From Pseudomonas sp. MYb185 (lineage in GTDB: Bacteria; Pseudomonadota; Gammaproteobacteria; Pseudomonadales; Pseudomonadaceae): a DNA stretch of 64,000 bases. A program made the position numbers and the translations under genes. Positions 1-8,396 of the stretch are shown here, in pieces (positions within the stretch are counted from its first letter, which is position 1; each line of letters opens with the position of its first letter). The notes under the pieces are model-generated. The model made no database searches. It was not told the origin of the DNA and saw nothing but the letters and a program-made list of their open reading frames with translations. The stretch covers positions 496,001-560,000 of the forward strand of contig NZ_PCQD01000001.1 of NCBI RefSeq assembly GCF_002979975.1, given 5' to 3'.

Positions 1-110
1 CTAACTTTCCCCGTCCGCAATGCAGTCAGACTAGGTGATACGAACGAAAAAGCACAGATTTTTCAGGAGGCTGCGCCGAGAATGACGAGGGTTACAGTAT
101 GGTGCGCGGC

Positions 111-1658
111 TCAGTGCTCCGGAGGGTATCCCAGCCGCAGACCGCCCCAGTGCCGTCCCTTGACCAGGATGGGGACGGAAAGGTCATGCACCACCTCGCT
201 GGTGTCCCGCTTGTAGGTCTGCAGCAGCAACGCCTGCTGGTGACTGCCGCAGCGCGCGCCGACCTGGTCATTGAACAGGCGCTTGCTGCGGCAGTAGCGG
301 GTGTCATGTTCGATATCCCCGGTGGGCTGGCGACTCACGGCCTGGTTGTGGGTGGGGACATAGCCGGCGGGGGTGATGGCGATGGCGTAGATCAGGCTGG
401 GGTTGTCATCCAGCAGCGCTTCCTGGATGGCCGGCAGGGTGCTGTCGGTATATTGGTCGAAACGGCTGCTGTAGCGCTGGGGACGGGTATCGGGTATCGG
501 TATGAGTTGGCGATCAAACAGTGCCTCCAGGCCGATGCGACCCCGTTCCAGGTCTTGCTCGAACTGGTGACCGATCTGCTCGGCAGCCGCGCATGCCGCG
601 TCATAAACTCGCTGGTGGTAGGGAGCCAGCGCCACCTCGGCGAGCATCTCGCTGACCTGCTCGGCCAGTTCCACCAGGTTGTCGGCTTCGGTATTCAGGC
701 GTCGGGTCTGCTGGTCGCTGCCTGCCAGATCGGCACGTACCTGCTCCACGGCACAGGACAGGCTGCTCAACTGGTCGCGGTTGGCCGCGCTGCTGGCGGC
801 GATCTGGGCGGTTTCCCGCTTGACCGCCTGGCCGTTGCGGTTGATTTCCAGTAGTTGGTCACTGGCCTGTTCGATCAGGCCGACGCTGGTCTGGATCTGA
901 CCGACCAGTGCACCGATGCCCTCGGTGACCCGCTGGGTTTCCTTGTGCATTTCATCGATGATGCTGGCGACCTCGGAGGTGGAGGTCGCCGTACGCGCCG
1001 CCAGGTTACGCACTTCATCGGCGACCACGGCGAACCCGCGACCCATTTCCCCGGCCCGGGCAGCCTCGATGGCGGCATTGAGTGCCAGCAGGTTGGTCTG
1101 GCTGGCGATATCGTCGATCACCTGGGTGACCTGCACGATGGTGCCGGCCTTTTCATTCAACCGGGTCAACATGGCCAGGCTGCTGTCGGCCTGGCGCGAC
1201 AGTCCCTGGATGACGGCTACCGCCTGATCCAGTGCCTGCTTGCCGGTCTCGCTGCTACTGGTGGCGGCATCGGCAGCGCTATCAGCGGTGTCGGCGTGGC
1301 GTGAGGTGTTCTCCACCTGGTGGGCGATATGTTCGGCATTTTCGGCAACCTGGGTGATGGCAGCCAGTTGTGACGTCATGCTGACGGCCAGTTGCTCTAC
1401 CGAGAAGCTGACCTCGGCGGCTGCCACGGCATTGCGGCTGGTGGACTGGGAAAGGTGGCGAGCCAGCTCGGTCAGTGCGGGATCGGAGGGCGTCACGGCG
1501 CTGGTCTCGGGGCTGCGCCGTAGCAGTGACAGCCAGGGGAGTATGCCCAGCAGCACGATGGGCAGCAGGATGATCATACCGAACTGCAGGACCAGCCAGA
1601 GACCCACCGCAAGCTGGATGAGAATAGAGAACAGCCGGGCAGCCGTTGCGCGGACCAT
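111..1658 (-). CDS. Methyl-accepting chemotaxis protein with C-terminal sensor domain
   Basis: Chemoreceptor that would relay a cytoplasmic or membrane-proximal signal to CheA/CheW. Residues about 9-47 form one hydrophobic block, probably a membrane hairpin, with no sizeable periplasmic domain and no clear HAMP. The signalling domain runs from about 70 to 330; its hairpin tip carries [16 protein letters not shown] and [19 protein letters not shown]. After it comes a domain of about 160 residues containing [10 protein letters not shown] and [11 protein letters not shown], a Cache-like module found at the C-terminus of some proteobacterial receptors. The start at 1658 is chosen because AGGAGG lies 6 nt upstream; the ATG at 1676 lies before that site. 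The ligand is unknown. The family call is firm; the nature of the C-terminal sensor is inference. Confidence 0.9.
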   Translation of the reverse strand: MVRATAARLFSILIQLAVGLWLVLQFGMIILLPIVLLGILPWLSLLRRSPETSAVTPSDPALTELARHLSQSTSRNAVAAAEVSFSVEQLAVSMTSQLAAITQVAENAEHIAHQVENTSRHADTADSAADAATSSSETGKQALDQAVAVIQGLSRQADSSLAMLTRLNEKAGTIVQVTQVIDDIASQTNLLALNAAIEAARAGEMGRGFAVVADEVRNLAARTATSTSEVASIIDEMHKETQRVTEGIGALVGQIQTSVGLIEQASDQLLEINRNGQAVKRETAQIAASSAANRDQLSSLSCAVEQVRADLAGSDQQTRRLNTEADNLVELAEQVSEMLAEVALAPYHQRVYDAACAAAEQIGHQFEQDLERGRIGLEALFDRQLIPIPDTRPQRYSSRFDQYTDSTLPAIQEALLDDNPSLIYAIAITPAGYVPTHNQAVSRQPTGDIEHDTRYCRSKRLFNDQVGARCGSHQQALLLQTYKRDTSEVVHDLSVPILVKGRHWGGLRLGYPPEH

Positions 1659-1824
1659 GGAGCCCCTCCTGGACATTGTTGTTATGGAGTCGTTGCTATA
1701 TGGCCGTGCTGATGAGGCCGGCCCGTTCAGCTGTTGGAGTATCGGTAGCCTGGAGCAGTGATGGCAATAAGCCTTTGGTCGCGAAGGCGGGCTGCTTTAT
1801 GAGGAGGGCGATGGGGCGCTGAAA

Positions 1825-1857
1825 CGAAAAAGCCCCCGCAATAGGCGGGGGCTTTCG
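1825..1857 (-). terminator. Rho-independent terminator of the downstream tRNA-Leu
   Basis: Read on the minus strand, a GC-rich stem (AAAGCCCCCGC pairing with GCGGGGGCTTT around a short loop) ends in a run of T. It lies just 3' of the tRNA at 1865-1951. Confidence 0.85.
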
Positions 1858-1864
1858 TCGGAAT

Positions 1865-1951
1865 TGGTGCCCAGGAGAAGACTCGAACTTCCACGGCCGT
1901 GAGGCCACTAGCACCTGAAGCTAGCGTGTCTACCAATTTCACCACCTGGGC
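1865..1951 (-). tRNA. tRNA-Leu (anticodon CAG)
   Basis: This 87-nt sequence folds as a class II tRNA. The acceptor GCCCAGG pairs with CCTGGGC, and the 3' CCA is encoded. The anticodon stem CTAGC/GCTAG encloses loop TTCAGGT, giving anticodon CAG. There is a long variable arm (GGCCTCACGGCC) and a T-arm with GTTCGAGTC. It differs from the neighbouring copy by one base in the variable arm. Confidence 0.95.
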
Positions 1952-2020
1952 GTGTCATTCGATCTGCGGTTGCACGGAGGCTTGCAGATCATGCCGACAT
2001 GGCATTGCTGTCCAACTAAA

Positions 2021-2044
2021 AAAACCGGACGGCTGTCCGGTTTT
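2021..2044 (-). terminator. Rho-independent terminator of the upstream tRNA-Leu
   Basis: Perfect 10-bp inverted repeat AAAACCGGAC/GTCCGGTTTT with a 4-nt loop. Further T residues follow on the minus strand. It lies directly 3' of the tRNA at 2051-2137, so the two tRNA genes have separate terminators. Confidence 0.85.
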
Positions 2045-2050
2045 CGGAAT

Positions 2051-2137
2051 TGGTGCCCAGGAGAAGACTCGAACTTCCACGGCCGTGAAGCCACTAGCAC
2101 CTGAAGCTAGCGTGTCTACCAATTTCACCACCTGGGC
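2051..2137 (-). tRNA. tRNA-Leu (anticodon CAG), second copy
   Basis: 87 nt, identical to the copy at 1865-1951 except for one base in the variable arm (GGCTTCACGGCC, where one stem pair becomes a G-U wobble). The encoded CCA, anticodon CAG and class II fold are all retained. The two copies look like a tandem duplication that took the terminator along. Confidence 0.95.
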
Positions 2138-2314
2138 ATGTCATCTCGACGTCTCTGCTATGCTGAACCTGTTTGGCTCGCGCTGCAACCGATGTCGTGT
2201 TGACGGCGCGAATGATACGCAGCAGGAAAAACCTTGTAAACCCCTGTTTGCAAAAAAATTATCCCATGGGAAATATGGTGCAAGAAATCGCGTTTCGCGG
2301 TTCAATAGGCGTCT

Positions 2315-4867
2315 ATGACGAAAAAGACCAAACCTCAAGTCTCGATGCCCGCATCGAGCAACGCTGCTGATGCGGCCAGCTGGGTCGAATTGGATCCAGC
2401 AGCGCAACGTGAAGCAGAAAAATACGACAACCCCATCCCCAGTCGTGAACTGATCCTCAAGCTGTTGGCCGAGCGCGGTGCGCCGGCGACGCGGGCGCAG
2501 TTGCAGCAGGAGTTCGGGCTGAATGACGAAGATGGGATCGAAGCCCTGCGCCGGCGCCTGCGCGCCATGGAGCGCGATGGCCAACTGATCTATACCCGGC
2601 GTGGCGCCTATGCTCCGGTGGACAAGCTGGACCTGATCAGCGGTCGGGTGCAGGGGCACCGTGACGGCTTCGGCTTCCTGGTGCCCGACGACGGCGGTGA
2701 GGACCTGTTCCTCGGGCCATCGCAGATGCGCGTGGTATTCGATGGCGACCGGGTGCTCGGTCGGGTTACCGGCGTGGATCGCCGGGGCCGTAGCGAGGGC
2801 GCGATTGTCGAGGTGATCGAGCGAGCCCATGAGTTGCTGGTCGGTCGCTATTATGAAGAAGGCGGCATCGGCTACGTGGCGGCGGACAGCGCCCGGATCA
2901 ATCATGAAGTGCTGGTGCCGCCAGGCTGCGCCGGCGGGGCCAAATCGGGCCAGTATGTCGAGGTGCGCATCACCCACTGGCCGACCATGAGCCGTCAGGC
3001 CCAGGGTGAAGTGATCGAAGTGGTCGGCGACTACATGGCGCCGGGCGTGGAGATCGAAGTGGCGCTGCGCAGTTACGATATCCCCAGCGTCTGGCCGCAG
3101 GAAGTGGTGGACGAAGCGGCGAAGCTGCCCGACTACGTGGTCGAGAAGGACAAGGCCAAGCGGGTCGATCTGCGACATCTGCCGCTGGTCACCATCGACG
3201 GCGAGGACGCCCGCGATTTCGATGACGCTGTGTATTGCGAACCGCGCAAGGCCAGCGGCTGGCGCCTGTTCGCCGGTGGCTGGAAGCTGTACGTGGCGAT
3301 TGCCGACGTCTCCCACTACGTGCCGCTGGGCTCGGAACTGGATGCCGAAGCCGAGCTGCGTGGCACCTCGGTGTATTTCCCCAGTGAAGTCATCCCGATG
3401 CTGCCGGAGGCGATTTCCAACGGCCTGTGCTCGCTGATGCCGGAGGTCGACCGCCTGGCCATGGTCTGCGAAATGACCATCTCCAAGAACGGTGAGCTGA
3501 CCGACTTCGAATTCTACGAAGCAGTGATCCATTCGCATGCGCGACTGACCTACAACAAGGTGTCCAGCATGCTGGAGCACCCGCGCAGCCGTGAAGGCAA
3601 GGCGCTGAGCAGCGAGTATGCCGAGGTGCTGCCGCACCTGAAGAATCTGTATGACCTGTACAAGGCCCTGGCCAAGGCGCGCCACGGGCGCGGCGCGATC
3701 GATTTCGAGACCACCGAGACGCGCATGCTGTTCGGTGAGGACCGCAAGATCACCGAGATCCTGCCGACTACCCGCAATGATGCGCACAAGATCATCGAGG
3801 AGTGCATGCTGTGCGCCAACGTGGCCACCGCGCGCTTCCTGCAGGACCTGGAAATCCCGGGCCTGTATCGGGTGCATGACGGACCCAAGCCGGAGAAGGT
3901 CGAGCGCCTGCGCCAGTTCCTCGGTTCCATGGGCATGTCTCTGACCCGCAAGAAGGGCGATCCGACCCCCGAGGACTATGCCGCGGTACTGGAAAAGGTG
4001 CAGGACCGGCCCGATGCCCAGCTGATCCAGACGGTGATGCTGCGCTCGCTGAGCCAGGCGGTATATACCCCGCACAACGCCGGGCACTTCGGTCTGAACT
4101 ACGAAGCCTATACCCATTTCACCTCGCCGATCCGGCGTTACCCCGACCTGCTGGTGCACCGCGCCATCCGTTCGGTCATCCGTTCGCGCAAGAAGACCGA
4201 TCTGGTACGGCGTTGTGGCGCCGGCACCTTGCCCAAGGCGGCGGTCTACCCGTATGACCTGGCCGCGCTGGAGCGCCTGGGTGAGCAATGCTCGCAGAAC
4301 GAGCGCCGCGCCGACGAGGCGACCCGGGACGTGGTCAGCTGGCTCAAGTGCGAGTTCATGCAGGATCGCGTCGGTGAGAACTTCGATGGCCTGGTAACGG
4401 CGGTGACCGGCTTCGGCCTGTTCGTCGAATTGACCGATATCTACGTCGAAGGCCTGGTGCACATCACTGCCTTGCCGGCCGATTACTACAATTTCGACGC
4501 GGTGCATCACAGTCTGGTCGGTGAGCGTGCCGGCCGTACCTTCCGCCTGGGTGACTCGATCCGGGTGCAGGTGGTGCGGGTGGATCTGGATGAGCGCAAG
4601 ATCGACTTCGAGATGGCCTCCGATCGGCCTGTGACGGCGAATGCCAATGACAGCCGCGCGGTGCGCGAGAAGCTGCTGAGCGAGGCGCGCAAGGCGCAGG
4701 CAGGTGCGCGTCCGGGCAGTAAGCCGAAGTCGGGCAAGCCGCCGGCAAGAGGGCGGGACGGCAAGCCGGCTCCAGCCGCTGGCCGCACTGGCGCCAAGCG
4801 CGGTGCCACCGAGCAGAAGCCAGCCGGCAAGAAACCATCGGCTCCGCGCAAGCGCAAGACCAATTGA
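2315..4867 (+). CDS. rnr: Ribonuclease R
   Basis: Processive 3'-5' hydrolytic exoribonuclease of the RNase II/RNB family, which degrades structured RNA and takes part in rRNA and tmRNA quality control. The 850-residue protein has an N-terminal helix-turn-helix (about 45-100), cold-shock domains beginning near GRVQGHRDGFGFLVPD (about 110), the RNB catalytic domain with the Mg-binding DFDDAVY motif (301-307), an S1 domain (about 665-750) and a Lys/Arg/Pro/Ala-rich tail of about 90 residues. Length and order fit RNase R rather than the shorter RNase II. rlmB starts 18 bp downstream, the usual gammaproteobacterial pairing. The ribosome-binding site is weak (AATAGG). Confidence 0.96.
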   Translation: MTKKTKPQVSMPASSNAADAASWVELDPAAQREAEKYDNPIPSRELILKLLAERGAPATRAQLQQEFGLNDEDGIEALRRRLRAMERDGQLIYTRRGAYAPVDKLDLISGRVQGHRDGFGFLVPDDGGEDLFLGPSQMRVVFDGDRVLGRVTGVDRRGRSEGAIVEVIERAHELLVGRYYEEGGIGYVAADSARINHEVLVPPGCAGGAKSGQYVEVRITHWPTMSRQAQGEVIEVVGDYMAPGVEIEVALRSYDIPSVWPQEVVDEAAKLPDYVVEKDKAKRVDLRHLPLVTIDGEDARDFDDAVYCEPRKASGWRLFAGGWKLYVAIADVSHYVPLGSELDAEAELRGTSVYFPSEVIPMLPEAISNGLCSLMPEVDRLAMVCEMTISKNGELTDFEFYEAVIHSHARLTYNKVSSMLEHPRSREGKALSSEYAEVLPHLKNLYDLYKALAKARHGRGAIDFETTETRMLFGEDRKITEILPTTRNDAHKIIEECMLCANVATARFLQDLEIPGLYRVHDGPKPEKVERLRQFLGSMGMSLTRKKGDPTPEDYAAVLEKVQDRPDAQLIQTVMLRSLSQAVYTPHNAGHFGLNYEAYTHFTSPIRRYPDLLVHRAIRSVIRSRKKTDLVRRCGAGTLPKAAVYPYDLAALERLGEQCSQNERRADEATRDVVSWLKCEFMQDRVGENFDGLVTAVTGFGLFVELTDIYVEGLVHITALPADYYNFDAVHHSLVGERAGRTFRLGDSIRVQVVRVDLDERKIDFEMASDRPVTANANDSRAVREKLLSEARKAQAGARPGSKPKSGKPPARGRDGKPAPAAGRTGAKRGATEQKPAGKKPSAPRKRKTN

Positions 4868-4885
4868 CGGGCAGTTGAAGCATTC

Positions 4886-5641
4886 ATGAGTGAGCTGGAA
4901 TACATCTATGGCCTGCACGCGGTGCAGGCCATGCTGGAGCAATCCCCGAAACGGGTAAAGCGGCTGATCGTGCAGCGCGGTCGGTTGGATGCACGCATGC
5001 AGGCGGTGCTGGAGCTGGCGGCTGCCGAGTCCATCGACAGCGATCGGGTGCTGCCGGAGGAGCTGGAGCGGTTGGCTGGTGGCGGGGTGCATCAGGGAGT
5101 GGTCGCTGCGGTGACGCCCAGTCAGCTATGGTCCGAGGAGATGCTCGGCCATCTGCTGGATCGACATGAAGGCGTGCCATTGCTGCTGGTGCTCGATGGC
5201 GTCACCGATCCGCACAACCTCGGTGCCTGTCTGCGCAGCGCCGATGCGGCGGGCGCGCAGGCGGTGATCATTCCCCGGGATCGCTCCGCCAGTCTGTCGC
5301 CCACCGTACGCAAGGTGGCCTGTGGCGCTGCCGAAACCGTGCCGCTGGTGGCGGTGACCAACCTTGCGCGCACCCTCAAGCAGTTGCAGCAGCGCGGATT
5401 GTGGGTTGTCGGCACCGCGGGCGAGGCGCAGCAGTTGCTGTACCAGATCGACCTGACCGTGCCCACGGTCATCGTCATGGGTGCCGAAGGTGCCGGCATG
5501 CGCCGCCTGACCCGTGAACATTGTGATTTTCTGGCCAAGCTGCCGATGGCGGGCGGGGTCAGCAGTCTGAATGTCTCGGTAGCGGCGGGCGTCTGTCTGT
5601 TCGAGGCGGTGCGTCAGCGTACTGCCGGGATTCTCGCTTAA
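4886..5641 (+). CDS. rlmB: 23S rRNA (guanosine-2'-O-)-methyltransferase RlmB
   Basis: SpoU/TrmH-family knotted methyltransferase that 2'-O-methylates G2251 (E. coli numbering) in the peptidyltransferase-centre P loop. The 251 residues comprise an N-terminal RNA-substrate-binding domain (about 1-75) and the SPOUT catalytic domain with its three motifs: NLGACLRSADAAGA, VMGAEGAGM and PMAGGVSSLNVSVAAG. It is probably co-transcribed with rnr, 18 bp upstream. Two large palindromes follow before rpsF. Confidence 0.95.
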   Translation: MSELEYIYGLHAVQAMLEQSPKRVKRLIVQRGRLDARMQAVLELAAAESIDSDRVLPEELERLAGGGVHQGVVAAVTPSQLWSEEMLGHLLDRHEGVPLLLVLDGVTDPHNLGACLRSADAAGAQAVIIPRDRSASLSPTVRKVACGAAETVPLVAVTNLARTLKQLQQRGLWVVGTAGEAQQLLYQIDLTVPTVIVMGAEGAGMRRLTREHCDFLAKLPMAGGVSSLNVSVAAGVCLFEAVRQRTAGILA

Positions 5642-5657
5642 TCATGCTCCGAGCGTT

Positions 5658-5768
5658 CTTTGCACCGGGAGCGGCCTGCCTGCGACACGCCGTAAATACA
5701 TCCCTGTAGGCTCGTTGATGCCATCCCTGGCATCAAACGGTCGCAGGCAGGCCGCTCCCGGCGCAAAG
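5658..5768. repeat. Long intergenic palindrome, copy A
   Basis: Inverted arms of 28 nt (5658-5685 and 5741-5768, one mismatch) enclose a 55-nt interior. The interior contains CGCCGT, CATCCCTG, GGCTCG and TGCCATCC. The whole unit could fold into one long hairpin. It lies 16 bp after the rlmB stop. A 61-nt core (5683-5743) recurs in reverse orientation in the neighbouring palindrome. Confidence 0.85.
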
Positions 5769-5823
5769 GTACAGGCATTGGTGTGGCTGAGGGTTTGAAA
5801 CCATCCGCAGCGCAAAACTTTGT

Positions 5824-5938
5824 GGAACAGGTTGGCCGGCAGGGTTGGGCCGACCGTCGGTTGCCATGGATGGCAACCGCGAGCCCCCAGGGATGGGTTC
5901 ACGGCGTGTCGGCACGGCCCTGCCGGCCAACCTGTTCC
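5824..5938. repeat. Long intergenic palindrome, copy B (inverted relative to copy A)
   Basis: Perfect 21-nt arms (5824-5844 and 5918-5938, GGAACAGGTTGGCCGGCAGG...), extended inward by further partial pairing. The reverse complement of its core matches the core of copy A at about 49 of 61 positions by my count, with no gaps, although the outer arms of the two copies are unrelated. Confidence 0.85.
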
Positions 5939-6008
5939 TTGCAGGCCCTGACAAAAGACGTTTCCTAAGCCGGAAATACCCTGTTTCCGGTTGCACTCCC
6001 GCTTTTCC

Positions 6009-6037
6009 TTGCCAGTTCCGGGCCGCTTCTCTAGAAT
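6009..6037 (+). promoter_or_regulatory. Candidate sigma-70 promoter of rpsF
   Basis: TTGCCA (6009-6014) and TAGAAT (6032-6037) are separated by exactly 17 bp and lie 76 bp upstream of the rpsF start, after the paired palindromes. Both hexamers are close to consensus. Inferred from sequence only. Confidence 0.6.
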
Positions 6038-6112
6038 GGCCGCCCCAAACCTGAGTTCTACTCCTTGCCAGACCATTTTGGGTGGCTGGCTATAACCCGT
6101 AAGGAGCACCTA

Positions 6113-6541
6113 ATGCGTCATTACGAAATCGTATTTCTGGTTCACCCGGACCAAAGTGAGCAGGTTAACGCGATGGTTGAGCGTTACACCAAGCTGATCG
6201 AAGAAGACGGCGGCAAGATTCACCGTCTGGAAGATTGGGGCCGCCGTCAACTGGCTTACCCGATCGACAAGATCCACAAGGCTCACTACATCATGCTCAA
6301 CGTCGAGTGCAGCGCCAAGGCACTGGAAGAGCTGACTGAAAACTTCCGTTACAACGACGCGGTCATTCGCAACATGGTCATCCGTCGTGACGAAGCCGTC
6401 ACCGAACAGTCCGACATGCTCAAGCCTGAAGACACTGGTCGTGGTGAGCGCCGTGAGCGCCGCGAGCGTTCTGAAGACGACAACGACGCTGGTAACGATG
6501 CTGATGACAGCAACGACACCGACGCCGGTGACGACGAGTAA
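6113..6541 (+). CDS. rpsF: 30S ribosomal protein S6
   Basis: Small-subunit protein that pairs with S18 on the central domain of 16S rRNA. The N-terminus [18 protein letters not shown] and the segment [13 protein letters not shown] are diagnostic. The 142 residues end in an acidic Asp/Glu/Asn tail (about 110-142), typical of pseudomonad S6 and the substrate region for RimK-type glutamylation in this family. The start at 6113 is preceded by AAGGAG; an in-frame ATG 48 bp upstream is rejected. First gene of the rpsF-rpsR-membrane protein-rplI cluster. Confidence 0.97.
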   Translation: MRHYEIVFLVHPDQSEQVNAMVERYTKLIEEDGGKIHRLEDWGRRQLAYPIDKIHKAHYIMLNVECSAKALEELTENFRYNDAVIRNMVIRRDEAVTEQSDMLKPEDTGRGERRERRERSEDDNDAGNDADDSNDTDAGDDE

Positions 6542-6579
6542 GTTTTTCGGTTCCCATTCCAGTTAAAGGAGACGCTGCC

Positions 6580-6810
6580 ATGGCACGTTTTTTCCGTCGC
6601 AGAAAGTTCTGCCGTTTCACCGCTGAAGGCGTTAAAGAGATCGATTACAAGGATCTCAACACCCTGAAGGCCTATATCACCGAAACCGGCAAGATCGTAC
6701 CCAGCCGTATCACCGGTACAAAGGCCAAGTACCAGCGTCAGCTGGCTGTCGCCATCAAGCGCGCCCGCTACCTGGCCCTGCTGCCCTACACCGACAGTCA
6801 CGGTCGCTGA
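6580..6810 (+). CDS. rpsR: 30S ribosomal protein S18
   Basis: 76-residue basic protein beginning [18 protein letters not shown] and containing the conserved [21 protein letters not shown]. It is the binding partner of S6 in the 30S platform. AAAGGAGA lies just upstream of the ATG. It is 38 bp after rpsF and in the same operon. Confidence 0.98.
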   Translation: MARFFRRRKFCRFTAEGVKEIDYKDLNTLKAYITETGKIVPSRITGTKAKYQRQLAVAIKRARYLALLPYTDSHGR

Positions 6811-6850
6811 GTAGCAGCTCAAACCCGTAATCAGGGGATACTGAACCGCT

Positions 6851-7762
6851 ATGCGTGGTCTGGCTGAATACATCATGCGCGGTCGCAGAGAGGCTACTCT
6901 TGCAGTAGCGATCGCCGCGGCCATACCACTGCTGTTCTGGTTCAGTGCGGCAGCTCTGGCGCTGGTTATCCTGCGCCGTGGGTTGTCGGAAGCGTTACCG
7001 ATTCTTGTGTGGGGCATGTTGCCGGCACTGGTCTGGTCCCTTCTCGGGGATCTGACGCCCTTGCTGGTCATGCTCGGCAGCGCCGGTCTGGCGGTGGTAT
7101 TGCGCCAGCACAATGACTGGGTTCGCGTGCTGCTGCTGGCTGTGCCGATGGGCGTGGTATTCGCTCTGGCCCTGCTGATGGCTCTTGGCGAGCCCTTGCA
7201 GGCCCTGGCCTCCAGCTTCCGGGAGATGTTGCCGGAGCTGCTCGGGCAAATGGGCGTGCAGCTCGACGAGGCAGCCAGGGCAGCGCTGCTGTCACGGCTC
7301 GATGAGCTGATGATTCCGGTGCTCGGCGGGGTGATGGGGGCCATGCATATGCTGATGGTCCTGCTCAGCCTGATGATCGGACGCTCCTGGCAGGCCCGGT
7401 TGTACAATCCGGGTGGTTTTCGCCAGGAGTTTCATCAGCTGCGTCTATCACCGCTGGCGAGCATCGGCTTGCTGATCGTGGTGATGCTGGCGCCGCAATG
7501 GCCGCAGTTGGCCCTGCTGTCGCCGGTGGCGAGTGTGCCGCTGCTGGTCGCCGGGTTTGCCCTGCTGCATGGTGTGGCTGGCATCAAGAATCTGGGTTCA
7601 GGCTGGATGATCGGGAGTTATGTGCTGTTTGTCCTGTTCATTCGGTTCGCCTACCCCCTGATTGTGTTTTTGGCATTTGTAGATAGCTTGTTCGACTTTC
7701 GCTCACGCATGCGGCCGCCCTCAGGCCCGCGTGATGATGACGACTCGAACAGCCAAGGTTGA
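6851..7762 (+). CDS. Polytopic membrane protein between rpsR and rplI (DUF2232-like)
   Basis: 303-residue integral membrane protein with about eight hydrophobic segments and a short polar tail ending in DDDDSNSQG. Its place between the S18 and L9 genes is conserved in Pseudomonas, and I associate these proteins with the DUF2232/YybS-like family. No enzymatic motif is seen and the function is unknown. A residue pattern with small and hydrophobic side chains suggests a transporter- or scaffold-like fold, but that is only inference. The start at 6851 has AGGGG 13 bp upstream, a rather long spacing; an ATG nine codons later has no better site. rplI begins 19 bp downstream. Confidence 0.75.
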   Translation: MRGLAEYIMRGRREATLAVAIAAAIPLLFWFSAAALALVILRRGLSEALPILVWGMLPALVWSLLGDLTPLLVMLGSAGLAVVLRQHNDWVRVLLLAVPMGVVFALALLMALGEPLQALASSFREMLPELLGQMGVQLDEAARAALLSRLDELMIPVLGGVMGAMHMLMVLLSLMIGRSWQARLYNPGGFRQEFHQLRLSPLASIGLLIVVMLAPQWPQLALLSPVASVPLLVAGFALLHGVAGIKNLGSGWMIGSYVLFVLFIRFAYPLIVFLAFVDSLFDFRSRMRPPSGPRDDDDSNSQG

Positions 7763-7781
7763 ATTCAAAGAGGTCATCGCA

Positions 7782-8228
7782 ATGGAAGTTATCCTGCTCG
7801 AAAAGATCGCGAATCTGGGTAGCCTGGGCGACAAGGTCGCCGTCAAGTCTGGCTACGCTCGCAATTTCCTGTTGCCGTTCGGTAAGGCAACCCCGGCTAC
7901 CGCCGCCAACATCGAAGCCTTCGAAGCGCGTCGCGCTGAGCTGGAAAAGATCGCTGCCGAGAAGACTGCCGAGGCTGAAGCCCGCGCAGCCAAGCTGGCC
8001 GATCTGACCGTCACCATCAGCGCCAACGCTGGTGAGGAAGGCAAGCTGTTCGGTTCCATCGGTACTCGCGACATCGCTGATGCCGTGACCGCCGCTGGCG
8101 TTGAGCTGGAAAAAAGCGAAGTGCGCCTGCCTGAAGGCCCGCTGCGCACTGTCGGTGAGTTCGACGTGGCTGTGCACCTGCACACCGACGTGGAAGCTAC
8201 CGTCAAGCTGGTGGTTGTCGCCGGCTAA
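7782..8228 (+). CDS. rplI: 50S ribosomal protein L9
   Basis: Large-subunit protein at the base of the L1 stalk. At 148 residues it has the usual length. The N-terminal domain starts [20 protein letters not shown] and includes [14 protein letters not shown]; a long connecting helix rich in Ala, Glu and Lys (about 42-75) leads to the C-terminal rRNA-binding domain with [16 protein letters not shown]. The start at 7782 is fixed by homology and by AGAGG upstream; the open frame extends 51 nt further 5' into the preceding gene. Confidence 0.97.
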   Translation: MEVILLEKIANLGSLGDKVAVKSGYARNFLLPFGKATPATAANIEAFEARRAELEKIAAEKTAEAEARAAKLADLTVTISANAGEEGKLFGSIGTRDIADAVTAAGVELEKSEVRLPEGPLRTVGEFDVAVHLHTDVEATVKLVVVAG

Positions 8229-8321
8229 GCGGCACTCCCGCAACTGCAAGACCTGTCACCCGGTCCCGACCTGTGGTCGCGATCGGGTGATTTGCGCAGG
8301 TTTAGCGGTTAGACTTGCCAG

Positions 8322-8360
8322 CACGGCGCTTGTCCCCGACAGGCGCCGTGTTGTTGTTTG
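8322..8360 (+). terminator. Candidate terminator after rplI
   Basis: A 13-bp stem (CACGGCGCTTGTC with GACAGGCGCCGTG, one G-T wobble) with a 3-nt loop is followed by TTGTTGTTTGT. It lies between rplI and dnaB, so dnaB may have its own promoter or depend on readthrough. Confidence 0.65.
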
Positions 8361-8396
8361 TGAAGCCCGCCAATCCAGGATTCGAGCCTGTAACCG

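Noticed and set aside
2141..5092. 983-codon open frame antisense to rnr
   Set aside because: Shadow frame caused by high GC and codon bias of rnr; its translation is His/Gln/Arg-rich with no domain, while the opposite strand encodes a complete RNase R.
5642..6109. 155-codon minus-strand frame between rlmB and rpsF
   Set aside because: It is mainly the translation of the two palindromes; no ribosome-binding site or family.
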